NCBI RefSeq assembly: GCF_023150235.1 | Contig: NZ_JAKLLH010000010.1 | Coordinates: 62,001-126,000, forward strand | DNA length: 64,000 nt | Origin: Azonexus sp. | GTDB lineage: Bacteria; Pseudomonadota; Gammaproteobacteria; Burkholderiales; Rhodocyclaceae | Direction: 5' to 3' | Shown here: positions 30,857-40,133 of the stretch, in pieces | Layout of the letters: each line of letters starts with the position of its first letter | Position numbering within the stretch: the stretch's first letter is position 1 | The notes under the pieces: generated by a model | The model's database searches: none | What the model was told of the DNA's origin: nothing | The model's input: only the letters and a program-made list of their open reading frames with translations | Made by a program: the position numbers and the translations under genes

Positions 30857-31882
30857 TCAGGGATTGCGTGCGGCATCGCCGACGATCACCGAGCGCGACG
30901 ATTCCATGACTAGCGCGTAGGCAACGCGCTCGAAGATGCGGAAGACGAAAACCAGGGCGTAGCGCTGTTCGGGCAGCGTTGTGCTGGTTCTCCGGCCATC
31001 GCTGTCGTGGTCGGCGGCGTTGCGCTTGCGGAAAAGGGCCAGGACATGGCCGACTTCCAGGCCGTCGCGCTCGCCCCGGTTGAGCGAGATGACCGAACCG
31101 GCAGCCGCTTCGTTGAGTCCGCCGTAGATGGACATCACGCGGGCGGTGATTTCGGTTTCCGGCCGGTGTGGGGCGTAGGTGATCATTTCCTGCGGTGGGG
31201 TCGGCAGGAGGCGGTCGCCCCGGGTGATTTCCTCCTTGGCGCGCACGATCCTGACCACGGCCGGTTCGCCGGCCTGGATCAGGCGGGCATCGCCGAGGAA
31301 AAAGGCCTCGTGGGCCACGATCTGACCGGTTTCAGGGTCTTTCAAGGGCTTGCCGGGGCGGAAAACCTGCCATTTTTCGATATCGTCGCGTTGCATGCCC
31401 TTGATGAAAGCCAGGTCGCCGGCAGCGATCAGTACCCGGTTTTCCTCGGCGGCGAGAATGCGCGGTACCTTGTCGAGCTCTCCAGCTTCGATGATCAGGG
31501 GGCGCGAGATGAAGGGTTCGATCACGTTCGGCGGGATGCTCGGGATGCTGACGGGCAGTTTCTCGCTATGGACCTGGGGTTGCAGGCGTGCCGTGCCCAG
31601 GGGTTTGGCCAGCTTGAGCTGTGGCTGCCCCCGGGAGAGGTCAAGAACCACGACATCGCCGGGGTAGATGCGGTGCGGATTGGCAATCTGCTCCCGGTTC
31701 ATGCGCCAGATATCGGGCCAGCGCCAGGGCTGCTGCAGGAATTTTCCCGAAATTCCCCAGAGCGTATCGCCGGAAACGACGATGTGGCGTTCCGGCGGAT
31801 TGGCGACGAGTGCTGGGCCGTCGTCGGCCGTCGCGGCGACCATCGTCGCGGCCAGGAGCAGCGCGGATATAATGCGGAGCAT
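30857..31882 (-). CDS. LysM-domain envelope protein
   Basis: A 341-residue exported protein. The signal LRIISALLLAATMVAATA precedes a LysM motif (HIVVSGDTLWGISGKFLQQPWRWPDIWRMNREQIANPHRIYPGDVVVL) at residues about 33-80; the remaining 250 residues are beta-rich and end RSVIVGDAARNP. It probably binds peptidoglycan. The ATG is placed at the signal peptide start; a longer frame of 48 codons upstream lacks signal character. It is divergent from def and is followed by dprA. Confidence 0.85.
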   Translation of the reverse strand: MLRIISALLLAATMVAATADDGPALVANPPERHIVVSGDTLWGISGKFLQQPWRWPDIWRMNREQIANPHRIYPGDVVVLDLSRGQPQLKLAKPLGTARLQPQVHSEKLPVSIPSIPPNVIEPFISRPLIIEAGELDKVPRILAAEENRVLIAAGDLAFIKGMQRDDIEKWQVFRPGKPLKDPETGQIVAHEAFFLGDARLIQAGEPAVVRIVRAKEEITRGDRLLPTPPQEMITYAPHRPETEITARVMSIYGGLNEAAAGSVISLNRGERDGLEVGHVLALFRKRNAADHDSDGRRTSTTLPEQRYALVFVFRIFERVAYALVMESSRSVIVGDAARNP

Positions 31883-32043
31883 ATTGATAGACCTCGTGTG
31901 CCGCTGGAACGCGGCGCCGTTGCGGCTGTCCGAAACGGGAGCGGGCGGCATGCCCTGCCTCCATCCCTGGTTCAAGCCCTTGGAATCCCCGCCGATTCTG
32001 CCACAAACCGTTATCCGAGCAAGCATACTGCGTTTTCATCATC

Positions 32044-32547
32044 ATGGCCCTGCTACCCATTCTGCGTTATCCCGATCCCCGTCTGAAAAAAATCGCCCAA
32101 CCCGTCGTCGAGATCGACGAGCGCGTCCGTCGTCTGGCCGCCGATATGGCCGAGACCATGTACGAAGCGCCGGGCATCGGCCTGGCGGCCACCCAGGTCG
32201 ATGTGCATCTGCAACTGGTGGTGATCGATGTCAGCGAGGACAAGAGCGACCTGCACGTTCTCCTCAATCCCCGCATCGAGCGAACGGAGGGTTCTCATCT
32301 TGGCGAGGAGGGTTGCCTCTCGGTACCGGGTATCTACGAAAAGGTCGAACGTGCCGAGAAGCTGACCGTGCATTACCTCGATCTCGAGGGCAAGAAGGTG
32401 TCGCTGCTTGCCGAGGGTTTGCTCGCGGTGTGCATCCAGCATGAAATCGACCATCTCAACGGCAAGGTTTTCGTCGATCATCTTTCCCAGCTCAAGCAAG
32501 GGCGGATCAGGAACAAGCTGGCCAAGCAGGCACGGGTAACGGCATGA
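32044..32547 (+). CDS. def: Peptide deformylase
   Basis: A 167-residue metalloenzyme with all three motifs: [17 protein letters not shown] and [11 protein letters not shown]. It removes the N-formyl group from nascent proteins. Its stop overlaps the fmt start by 4 bases (ATGA), the classic def-fmt operon. The LysM gene lies divergently, 161 bases away. Confidence 0.97.
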   Translation: MALLPILRYPDPRLKKIAQPVVEIDERVRRLAADMAETMYEAPGIGLAATQVDVHLQLVVIDVSEDKSDLHVLLNPRIERTEGSHLGEEGCLSVPGIYEKVERAEKLTVHYLDLEGKKVSLLAEGLLAVCIQHEIDHLNGKVFVDHLSQLKQGRIRNKLAKQARVTA

Positions 32548-33503
32548 AGCTGATTTTTGCCGGGACACCGGAATTTGCCGCCCAGGCCCTGGATGCGATC
32601 CTGGCCGCGGGCCACGAGGTGCTGCTGGTATTGACCCAGCCCGACCGCCCGGCCGGGCGCGGCATGAGCTTGCAGCCGTCGCCGGTCAAGCAAAGGGCGC
32701 TGCTGGCGGGAATCGAGGTATTCCAGCCGCCGGGTCTGAAAGAAGCCGAGGCTCAGGCGCGGGTGGCGGCAGCGGTCGCCGACGGGGCCGAGTTGATGGT
32801 GGTGGTGGCCTATGGCTTGCTCCTGCCGCAGGCGGTGCTCGATCTGCCGCCCATGGGCTGCATCAATATTCACGCCTCCCTGCTGCCGCGCTGGCGCGGT
32901 GCGGCGCCGATACAGCGGGCGATCGAGGCCGGAGATGACGAAACCGGGGTCTGCATCATGCAGATGGAGGCCGGTCTCGATACCGGCCCGGTACTTTTGT
33001 CCGCTGCCTTGCCGATTGCTGCGGACGATAACGCGGCCAGCCTGCACGACAAGCTGGCCGAACTGGGTGCCAGGCTTTGCGTCGAGGTCTTGCGACGCTG
33101 GCCGCTGCCGGCCACACCACAAGCTGCCACGGGGGTGACCTATGCCCGCAAGATCGACAAGGCGGAAGCCATGATCGATTGGCGGCGGACGGCCATCGAA
33201 CTGGATCGCCATGTGCGTGCCTTCAATCCCTTCCCGGGGGCGCAAACGCGCTTTGCCGGGCAGAACATCAAACTCTGGCGAGCTTGGCCACTTGCCGTCG
33301 CTGGCGAGCCGGGTTGCATCCTGGCGCTGGACCGGGAGCAGATCGTGGTGGCCTGCGGCGAGGGGGCGCTGGCCATTGGCGAGTTGCAGAAGGCTGGTGG
33401 CAAGCGCTTGCCGGTACGGGAATTCCTGGCCGGGCGCCCGCTCAAACCGGGTGATTTTTTCGAGTTCGCTACCGCTGCGGCGGGCGAGAATCCGGCGGAA
33501 TGA
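32544..33503 (+). CDS. fmt: Methionyl-tRNA formyltransferase
   Basis: A 319-residue enzyme that formylates initiator Met-t[28 protein letters not shown] is the family N-terminus; [22 protein letters not shown] contains the catalytic N/H, and [16 protein letters not shown] the catalytic Asp; the OB-fold C-terminal domain follows. The gene stop is followed 8 bases later by a perfect 32-bp palindrome. rsmB, often next in this operon, lies about 2.5 kb away, with the cyclase and nuclease genes in between on the other strand. Confidence 0.97.
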   Translation: MKLIFAGTPEFAAQALDAILAAGHEVLLVLTQPDRPAGRGMSLQPSPVKQRALLAGIEVFQPPGLKEAEAQARVAAAVADGAELMVVVAYGLLLPQAVLDLPPMGCINIHASLLPRWRGAAPIQRAIEAGDDETGVCIMQMEAGLDTGPVLLSAALPIAADDNAASLHDKLAELGARLCVEVLRRWPLPATPQAATGVTYARKIDKAEAMIDWRRTAIELDRHVRAFNPFPGAQTRFAGQNIKLWRAWPLAVAGEPGCILALDREQIVVACGEGALAIGELQKAGGKRLPVREFLAGRPLKPGDFFEFATAAAGENPAE

Positions 33504-33511
33504 GGAAAATC

Positions 33512-33543
33512 CCGGTTTTTCACGGTCGACCGTGAAAAACCGG
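33512..33543. terminator. Perfect 32-bp palindrome, bidirectional terminator (full copy 3)
   Basis: CCGGTTTTT and AAAAACCGG flank the CACGGTCGACCGTG core in complete mirror symmetry. It sits between the stops of fmt (plus) and the diguanylate cyclase (minus), 8 and 6 bases away, so it should fold into a hairpin in either transcript. Confidence 0.75.
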
Positions 33544-33549
33544 AAAAAA

Positions 33550-35037
33550 TCAGGCGCTGCCGATGCCTTCGGCAACTGCGGTATCTTCGCCGGCGACCTG
33601 ATTGCGGCCGGCGTTCTTCGCGCGGTAAAGCGCGAGATCGGCACGGCTCAGGGTCTGCTCCGGATTTTCGCCGGGGCGATACTCGCTGACGCCGATACTG
33701 ACCGTGGCGTGTAGATCCGCGATGCTGGTACTGAGCGAGGCTTCGGCCAGCGCCGTACGGATTTTCTCCGCCACCTGCAGTCCTTGTTCGCCATCGCAAT
33801 CCTGGAGGACGAGGAGGAATTCCTCTCCACCCCAACGCACGGCAAAGTCCGATGCGCGCAGCGATTGACGGAAGATTGCGGCGGCCTTGCGTAGCACTTC
33901 GTCGCCGACGCTGTGCCCGTGGCGGTCATTGACCTGCTTGAAATGGTCGAGGTCGGCGAGCAGGAAGCAGAAAGGTTGGCCGCTGCGGCGCTGGCTGCCC
34001 AGCAATTTGTCGACCAGCGCGCTGGCGGCGTGGCGGTTGAGCAGGCCGGTCAGCTTGTCGGTCGTGGCAGCCTGTTCGATGTGCCGGTGGTAGCGGGCCA
34101 GGGTCAGGTGGCTGAGTCCGACGATCAGGACGGTGACGCCGAGGCTGATCAGAAGGTTGAAGAGCAGGGTTTGACGGATGTCGGCCAGCGCCACGTCTTC
34201 GTTAAGCTCGACGAAGAGCCGCCACTTCAGTTCCGGCAGATAGTTCATGTGCAGGATGTATTGCTCGCCGTTGGCAGTGTACTGGTAGGAGCCGCTTGCC
34301 TCGCCGAGGATGCTGTCCAGGTGATCGCGCAATCCCGGGATGTCGCGCAGCAGGATGCCGTGGTTGCGCTGGCCGCTGCCGAGCACGATTTCGCCTTGGG
34401 CATCGACAAAGTAGATGCTGCGCCGGAAGCGTTTTTCGTAGTCGGCGATCAAGGTTCGCACCGCTTCGACGGTGAGCCCGATGCCGGCAATGCCGAGGTA
34501 GCGGCCGTTGTAGTCGTAGACCCGGTAGTTGATGAAGATGGTCAGGGCGTTGCGATTGGCGTAATCGAGATCGACGTTGATTTCGTAATCCGGTTGCATG
34601 ACGCGGACGCGGGCGTACCAGGCATCGCGTTGCTCCTGGGGCTCGACCTGACGCAGGATGCCGTTGGCGGTGTAGTAATTGCGCGTCTTGTCGGAGATGA
34701 AATAGCTGCTGAAGGCGCCGTAACGGCTGCGGATTTCGCTCAGATAGCGGCTGATGGCATCGGCGTCACGCTCGCCGTTCAGCACCCAATCGCGGAGAAA
34801 GGTGTCGCTGGCCATGGTCGAGGAAATCAGGATCGGTCGAATCAGGTCCTTCTGGATTTCCGAGTAGATGTTGCTCGAGGTGAGCGGCAGATCCTGGCCG
34901 ATCAGGGTATTGCGGATCGCTGCCCGCGAGCTGTAATAGCCGAAGAGGGCGGTGGCGATGAAGCCGGCGCCCAGCAGCAGGCTCAGGAGCAGCAGCAGTG
35001 AGCGGCGTTGATTGAAAAAGCGCGGTCGGCCAGACAT
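33550..35037 (-). CDS. Diguanylate cyclase with Cache sensor
   Basis: A 495-residue membrane protein. One N-terminal membrane helix (LLLLSLLLGAGFIATALFGYY), a periplasmic dCache-like domain to about residue 280, a second helix (LLFNLLISLGVTVLIVGLSHL) and a GGDEF domain with the active GGEEF (VRWGGEEFLLV). An RASD inhibitory site five residues before GGEEF suggests c-di-GMP feedback. It synthesises c-di-GMP in response to a periplasmic ligand. It is convergent with fmt and precedes the nuclease gene on the same strand. Confidence 0.94.
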   Translation of the reverse strand: MSGRPRFFNQRRSLLLLLSLLLGAGFIATALFGYYSSRAAIRNTLIGQDLPLTSSNIYSEIQKDLIRPILISSTMASDTFLRDWVLNGERDADAISRYLSEIRSRYGAFSSYFISDKTRNYYTANGILRQVEPQEQRDAWYARVRVMQPDYEINVDLDYANRNALTIFINYRVYDYNGRYLGIAGIGLTVEAVRTLIADYEKRFRRSIYFVDAQGEIVLGSGQRNHGILLRDIPGLRDHLDSILGEASGSYQYTANGEQYILHMNYLPELKWRLFVELNEDVALADIRQTLLFNLLISLGVTVLIVGLSHLTLARYHRHIEQAATTDKLTGLLNRHAASALVDKLLGSQRRSGQPFCFLLADLDHFKQVNDRHGHSVGDEVLRKAAAIFRQSLRASDFAVRWGGEEFLLVLQDCDGEQGLQVAEKIRTALAEASLSTSIADLHATVSIGVSEYRPGENPEQTLSRADLALYRAKNAGRNQVAGEDTAVAEGIGSA

Positions 35038-35076
35038 GGGAAGGTGTCGATTGCGGTGATCGATGAAATATCGATT

Positions 35077-35976
35077 CTAACGCGGGGTTTCACGTGAAAC
35101 TCCCCGGCCGCAGATTTCTTCCAGAATCCAGCCCAGGCGATAGCCGGCATCGGCCAGGCGCCGCCGGGCCAGCGCTTGCGCCCGAAGGTGGAATTCCGTA
35201 TCGATCAGCGGCAGCAGGCTGCCCTGGCGCGATGGGTAGGCGGATTCCAGCAACTGCCGGCTCTCCTGGCGCCAGAGGCGGACGCTGCCGTGCACAGGTG
35301 GGTCGAATTCGGCAAGCAGGGAGCGCAGGCGGGCGGGCAGGCGTTTGCCGCGCAGGGAGTCGCGTCCCGGCAATTGATCCCAATAGCTGTGCAGATTGGT
35401 GAAGGGCCGGCGCGGATCGGTGAGATTTTCCACCTCGAAGCGGTTGCCGCCCTGGTCCTCCGCATAGCCGGTGTGCAGCGGCTGGTGCAGGTCGCCAATC
35501 AGGTGCAGCAGCCAGGGAAGCGCCCAGACGGCACGCTCGCTCTCCCGGTCCCGGTGCAGCAATTGCATCAGGGCCTCGCTCTGTCGTTCCAGTTCGCCCT
35601 GATCCGCGCCTCCTCGTGCGTCCCGGTCGACGTAGTGCCAGTGCCGATGCCGGCGGTTATCGACCAGGCCAGGCGGCGGTGCCAGCGGCGGGTCGCGGTC
35701 CTCGTCGTAGTAGCGCGGATCGTCGCGGATGGCGTCGGCCCAGGTGGCGGCTTCGGCAAATATCGCCAGCGGCGAGGTCGACCGTGTTTTTTCCGCCCAG
35801 TGCGGATGATCGGGGTGGCGCGCAAGCAATTCGCCGCAAGTGGCACGGGCTTCCGGCGACAGGCGTTCCCAGGCCAGCCCGGCGATCAGGCGATGACCGT
35901 TGGCGTTCCAGGCGGTGGCCGGCCCGGAAAGACAGAGGCTGCAAAGCAGACAAAAACGAAGCAGAAGGGTGAGCAT
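35077..35976 (-). CDS. S1/P1-type nuclease
   Basis: A 299-residue secreted nuclease. After the signal peptide (LLRFCLLCSLCLSGPATA) the mature chain begins WNANGHRLIAGLA, supplying the trinuclear-zinc W1/H residues; ATWADAIR, HRHWHYVD, WLLHLIGDLHQPLH and GGNRF give the other zinc ligands of this family. It should act on single-stranded nucleic acid in the periplasm. Its last codons (VSRETPR) are encoded by a consensus parS-like palindrome, so the 3' end has double duty. Confidence 0.9.
   Translation of the reverse strand: MLTLLLRFCLLCSLCLSGPATAWNANGHRLIAGLAWERLSPEARATCGELLARHPDHPHWAEKTRSTSPLAIFAEAATWADAIRDDPRYYDEDRDPPLAPPPGLVDNRRHRHWHYVDRDARGGADQGELERQSEALMQLLHRDRESERAVWALPWLLHLIGDLHQPLHTGYAEDQGGNRFEVENLTDPRRPFTNLHSYWDQLPGRDSLRGKRLPARLRSLLAEFDPPVHGSVRLWRQESRQLLESAYPSRQGSLLPLIDTEFHLRAQALARRRLADAGYRLGWILEEICGRGVSRETPR
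35087..35100. promoter_or_regulatory. parS-like site (perfect GTTTCACGTGAAAC)
   Basis: Exact core of the ParB-binding palindrome TGTTTCACGTGAAACA (family knowledge). It lies inside the 3' end of the S1/P1 nuclease gene, about 20 kb from dnaA, as expected for origin-proximal parS sites. Confidence 0.85.
35777..35786. repeat. Half-copy of GTCGACCGTG palindrome
   Basis: Within the nuclease gene, encoding TRSTS in a different frame from the usual TVD. One of at least a dozen such partial copies in this window. Confidence 0.55.
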
Positions 35977-36011
35977 GGCGGAGATTATGCACCGTGCGAT
36001 AATGGCGATCT

Positions 36012-37379
36012 ATGCGCAAAGTCCCTCCTCTTCCACCCGCCGTGCCGATACGCACGGGGTCACGCCGTCCGGGCGACTCACCGTGGGCGAATTCATCCAT
36101 GAATTCATCGGCCCTTTCATCCGTGACTCCGCCCGATTCCCTGGCCTTTGCCTTGCTGCGGGCGGCGACCATCGTTGCCGGCGTGCTCGCCGGGCGCAGC
36201 CTGGCCGAAGGCCAGATCGGCCAGGTGGAGGCGCCTGCCCGTCCGGCGGTACAGGACCTGGTTTATGGCAGCCTGCGCAGTTACGGACGGGGAGATTTCT
36301 TTCTCTCCCGGCTGCTCGACCGGCCATTGAACGATGAAGACATCCACGCCCTGCTGCTGCTTGCCCTGTATCGACTCGAAACCCGCCCCGATGCCGTGCA
36401 TACCGTCGTCGATCAGGCGGTGCTCGCGGCTGGCAGCCTTGCCGGCGGGCGTTGTCGCGGCCTGGTCAATGCCGTGCTCCGGCAGTTTCTCCGTCGCCAG
36501 CCGGAACTGCTTGCCGCCGCTTCGAGCGACCCGCTGACCGCCGCGCAATTGCCGGCGTGGTGGCTGGCGGAATTGCAAGCCGATCACCCCGAGCACTGGC
36601 CGGCCCTGGTGGCTGCCGGCAATGCGCCGCCACCAATGGGTTTGCGCGTCAATCTTCGTCATCATTCCCGTGCCGGATACCTGCAGCAACTGGCGGCATC
36701 CGGTATCGAAGCCCTGCCCTGGGGCGAGGCTGCGGCGCTGTACCTGCCACGGCCCCTGGCGGTGGAGCGGCTACCGCATTTTGCCGATGGCGGGGTGTCG
36801 GTCCAGGATCCCGGTGCCCAGCAGGCGGCGGAATGGCTGGCGCCGCTTGCCGGCGAGCGTGTCCTCGATGCCTGCGCGGCACCCGGCGGCAAGACCGCGC
36901 ACCTGCTGGAAATGGCCGATCTCGATCTGCTCGCGCTCGATCTCAAGCCCTCGCGTTGTCGTCGCATCGAAGACAACCTGCGGCGGTTGGGGCTGACGGC
37001 CACGGTTCGCGTCGCCGACTGCGCGCAGCCGGAAAAATGGTGGGATGGTCGGCCCTTCGACGCCATTCTGGCCGACGTGCCTTGCACCGCCAGCGGCGTG
37101 GTGCGCCGCAATCCCGATGCCAAGTGGCTGCGGCGGGCCGAGGATGTGGCCAGTTTTGTCGCTACCCAGGCGCGCATCATCGATGCCCTCTGGCCCCTGC
37201 TGCGTCCCGGTGGTCGCATGCTTTACGCCACCTGTTCCCTGTTCGCCGCCGAAAACGGCGGGCAGATGGAGCGTTTCCTCGCCCGTCACCCGGATGCCCG
37301 GTGCCGGCGCCGGGAACAGTTGCTACCTACGGATGCCAGCGATGGTTTCTTCTACTGCCTGCTTGAGAAAACCTGCTGA
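36012..37379 (+). CDS. rsmB: 16S rRNA (cytosine-967-C5)-methyltransferase
   Basis: A SAM-dependent rRNA methyltransferase. The N-terminal NusB-like helical domain is followed by the catalytic domain with DACAAPGGKTAHLLE (SAM site), ADVPCTASGVVRRNPDAKW and YATCSLFAAENG, the two cysteines required for C5 methylation. The start is uncertain: ATG 36012 or 36099 or GTG 36123; family N-termini begin near VTPPDSLAFALLRAATIV, so the first 37 codons may not be translated. It starts the block rsmB-DUF4390-ntrY-ntrX-trkA-trkH. Confidence 0.92.
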   Translation: MRKVPPLPPAVPIRTGSRRPGDSPWANSSMNSSALSSVTPPDSLAFALLRAATIVAGVLAGRSLAEGQIGQVEAPARPAVQDLVYGSLRSYGRGDFFLSRLLDRPLNDEDIHALLLLALYRLETRPDAVHTVVDQAVLAAGSLAGGRCRGLVNAVLRQFLRRQPELLAAASSDPLTAAQLPAWWLAELQADHPEHWPALVAAGNAPPPMGLRVNLRHHSRAGYLQQLAASGIEALPWGEAAALYLPRPLAVERLPHFADGGVSVQDPGAQQAAEWLAPLAGERVLDACAAPGGKTAHLLEMADLDLLALDLKPSRCRRIEDNLRRLGLTATVRVADCAQPEKWWDGRPFDAILADVPCTASGVVRRNPDAKWLRRAEDVASFVATQARIIDALWPLLRPGGRMLYATCSLFAAENGGQMERFLARHPDARCRRREQLLPTDASDGFFYCLLEKTC

Positions 37380-37980
37380 ACGCCGTGCTCCGGTCTGGCT
37401 CGCCCTCTGGCTGCTGCTTTTCTGGCCGCTGCTGGCGTTGACCGCGGAAATCGAGATTACCGGCCCGCAATTGAGCGCTGGCGACGAGGGTTATGTTCTG
37501 TCGGCCGACTTTTCCTTCGAGCTCGGACCTCGCCTCGAAGAAGCGGTGAGCCGGGGCGTTTCGCTGCATTTCGTCGCCGATTTCGAGCTGACTCGGCCGC
37601 GCTGGTACTGGCTCGACGAAAAACTGGTCAGCCGCAGCCAGACCTGGCGCCTGTCGTACAACGCCCTGACCCGGCAGTACCGCTTGGCCAACGGCGGTGG
37701 TCTGCACCAGTCGTTCACGACCCTGGCCGAGGCGCTGCAGGTTCTGTCGCGCCTGCGCCACTGGCTGGTGATCGACAAGGGGGCGCTTGCCGGCGAGCGC
37801 AGCCTGCGTCCGGGCGAGACTTATTTCGCAGCCTTGCGCCTGCGTCTCGACATCACGCAGTTGCCACGCCCCTTCCAGATCAGTGCCCTGGGCAACCGCG
37901 AATGGAATCTCGCTTCCGACTGGCGTGCATGGCAGCAGACCCTGCCGGCGGCAGCCGCTGCCTGGAGCGAGGGACGATGA
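37342..37980 (+). CDS. DUF4390 family protein
   Basis: About 212 residues. A short N-terminus leads to a signal or membrane anchor (VWLALWLLLFWPLLALTAE) and a soluble periplasmic beta-domain (EIEITGPQLSAGDEGYVLSADFSFEL) that I associate with DUF4390, which is found beside ntrYX in betaproteobacteria. The ATG at 37342 overlaps the rsmB 3' end by 38 bases; the true start could be later. The stop overlaps the ntrY start by 4 bases. Confidence 0.82.
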   Translation: MVSSTACLRKPAERRAPVWLALWLLLFWPLLALTAEIEITGPQLSAGDEGYVLSADFSFELGPRLEEAVSRGVSLHFVADFELTRPRWYWLDEKLVSRSQTWRLSYNALTRQYRLANGGGLHQSFTTLAEALQVLSRLRHWLVIDKGALAGERSLRPGETYFAALRLRLDITQLPRPFQISALGNREWNLASDWRAWQQTLPAAAAAWSEGR

Positions 37981-40133
37981 CATTACGACGCATCGTCGCC
38001 GGCGGCAGCGCCCTCGCAGCCGCGATTGCCGGCATTCTCTGGTTCCTGATGCTGGTGTCTACCGGTGCCGACACGGTCATCTTCTTCCGCAATTATCCGC
38101 TGCTGATCGGGCTCAACATCGTTCTTGCCCTCGGCATGCTGGCCCTGGTCGGCTGGCAGTTGCGCTCGCTGTGGCGCGACTACCGCGCCCAGGTTTTCGG
38201 CGCCCGCCTCAAACTGCGCCTGATGCTCATGTTCGGTGTCATCGCGGTACTGCCGGGCACCCTGGTCTATGGTGTTTCGGTGCAGTTCGTCACGCGCTCG
38301 ATTGAAAGCTGGTTCGATGTCCGGGTCGAGAAGGCGCTGGAATCGGGCCTGCATCTCGGGCGTTCGGCGCTCGATTCGATGCTCTCCGACCTCAGCGAAA
38401 AGGGACGCTCGATGGCGGTCGAGCTTTCCGATCTGCGCGAGGCTTCGCGGCGTTCGGCCCTGCTGCGCCTGCGCGAGGAACGCGGGGTCCAGTCGGCGGC
38501 CCTGTTCTCGGTCGGCGGCCAGCTTCTATCCAGCGCCAGCGCCGAATTGGGCAGCCTGTTGCCGGAACTGCCTTCGCAAGCCCAGTTGAAGCAGGCCCGC
38601 ACGCGTGCCCAGGCCAGCGTCGAGGGGGAGGGCGAGAAATTGCATCTGCGCGTGCTGGTGCCGGTCGCCGCCCGCGACGTATTCGAGGAGCCGCGCATCC
38701 TGCAGTTGATCCAGCCGGTACCGGCCTCGCTGGCGCTTGATGCCGACGCGGTCGAGGCGGTCTATCGCGATTACCAGGAGTTGCAGCTGGCCCGCGAGGG
38801 ATTGACGCGAATTTATGCCCTCACCCTGACGTTGACCGTGTTGGTCGCTCTTTTCGGCGCCTTTGCACTGGCTTACCTGATGGCCCGTTCGCTGTCGGCA
38901 CCGCTCTACATCCTGGCTGAAGGGACGCAGGCGGTGGCGCAGGGCGATTTCTCGCCGCGCCAGGCGATTTATAGTGGCGACGAACTCGGTGTCCTGACCC
39001 AGTCGTTCAACCGCATGACCCGCCAGCTCGACGATGCCCGCCGCGAAACCGAGCGCAATCGTGCCGATCTGGAAGCGGCGCGCGGCTATCTCGAATCGAT
39101 CCTCGCCAACTTGTCGACCGGCGTGCTGGTTTTCGACCGTCGTTTCATGTTGCGCACGGTCAACGAAGGCGCACTGACCATTTTGAACGACGATTTCGAG
39201 GGGCTGATCAACGTTGCCGTCGACGAATGGCCGCGCCAGCATGCGCTTGGCGAATTCATCCGTCAGCATTTCGCGACCGCGCAGGAGCCGGAATGGCAGG
39301 CCCAGCTCGAACTGGAGCGTCCGAACGGCATGCCGCAGGTGCTCTTGCTGCGCGGCTCGCGCCTGCCGGAAGCCAGCGGTGGCGACATCGTCGTTTTCGA
39401 CGACGTCACCCGGCTGATCGCGGCCCAGCGCAGCGCGGCCTGGGGCGAGGTGGCACGGCGGCTGGCGCACGAAATCAAGAACCCGCTGACGCCGATCCAG
39501 CTTTCGGCCGAGCGCCTGCAGTTCAAACTGGCCGACAAGCTGGCCAATGGCGATGCCGAGATGCTGGCACGCGGCACGCAAACGATCATCAACCAGGTCC
39601 AGGCGATGAAGCGGATGGTCGATGATTTCCGCGATTACGCGCGCCTGCCGGCCCCGGAGCTGGCGCCGCTCGATCTCAATGCCCTGATCGCCGAGATGCT
39701 CGGACTCTACGAAAGCTCGTCGGCCCGCATCGAGCCGCACCTGGCGCCGGTGTTACCGATGCTGCTTGGCGATCCGACGCAGATGCGCCAGGTCATTCAC
39801 AACCTGTTGCGCAATGCCGAGGATGCCCTCGAAGGACGCGACGATCCGCGCATCGAAATTCATACCGAGGATTGCGGGCGATGCGCCCGGCTGCTGATTG
39901 CGGATAATGGACCGGGCTTTCCGGTCGAGTTGCTGCCGCGAATTTTTGAACCCTATGTAACGACCAAGGCGAGGGGGACCGGGCTGGGCCTGCCCATCGT
40001 CAAGAAGATTATCGAAGAACACCTGGGCACGATAGAAATCGGGAATGCGCCCAATGGCGGCGGGCGGATCGACATCCGCCTGCCGCTGCTCAAGAAGGAG
40101 GAAGGCAAGCATGGCCATCATACTGGTCGTTGA
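37977..40133 (+). CDS. ntrY: Sensor histidine kinase NtrY
   Basis: A 718-residue membrane kinase. Several N-terminal helices (GGSALAAAIAGILWFLML, LLIGLNIVLALGMLALVGW, MLMFGVIAVLPGTLVYG, LTVLVALFGAFALAYLM) and a periplasmic portion are followed by HAMP (SAPLYILAEGTQAVAQGDFS), PAS, the phosphoacceptor in ARRLAHEIKNPLTPIQ, and an ATPase with NLLRNAEDALEG and ADNGPGFP. It probably senses nitrogen or redox status and phosphorylates the following regulator. ATG overlap with DUF4390 and 23-base overlap with ntrX indicate coupling. Confidence 0.92.
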   Translation: MTLRRIVAGGSALAAAIAGILWFLMLVSTGADTVIFFRNYPLLIGLNIVLALGMLALVGWQLRSLWRDYRAQVFGARLKLRLMLMFGVIAVLPGTLVYGVSVQFVTRSIESWFDVRVEKALESGLHLGRSALDSMLSDLSEKGRSMAVELSDLREASRRSALLRLREERGVQSAALFSVGGQLLSSASAELGSLLPELPSQAQLKQARTRAQASVEGEGEKLHLRVLVPVAARDVFEEPRILQLIQPVPASLALDADAVEAVYRDYQELQLAREGLTRIYALTLTLTVLVALFGAFALAYLMARSLSAPLYILAEGTQAVAQGDFSPRQAIYSGDELGVLTQSFNRMTRQLDDARRETERNRADLEAARGYLESILANLSTGVLVFDRRFMLRTVNEGALTILNDDFEGLINVAVDEWPRQHALGEFIRQHFATAQEPEWQAQLELERPNGMPQVLLLRGSRLPEASGGDIVVFDDVTRLIAAQRSAAWGEVARRLAHEIKNPLTPIQLSAERLQFKLADKLANGDAEMLARGTQTIINQVQAMKRMVDDFRDYARLPAPELAPLDLNALIAEMLGLYESSSARIEPHLAPVLPMLLGDPTQMRQVIHNLLRNAEDALEGRDDPRIEIHTEDCGRCARLLIADNGPGFPVELLPRIFEPYVTTKARGTGLGLPIVKKIIEEHLGTIEIGNAPNGGGRIDIRLPLLKKEEGKHGHHTGR

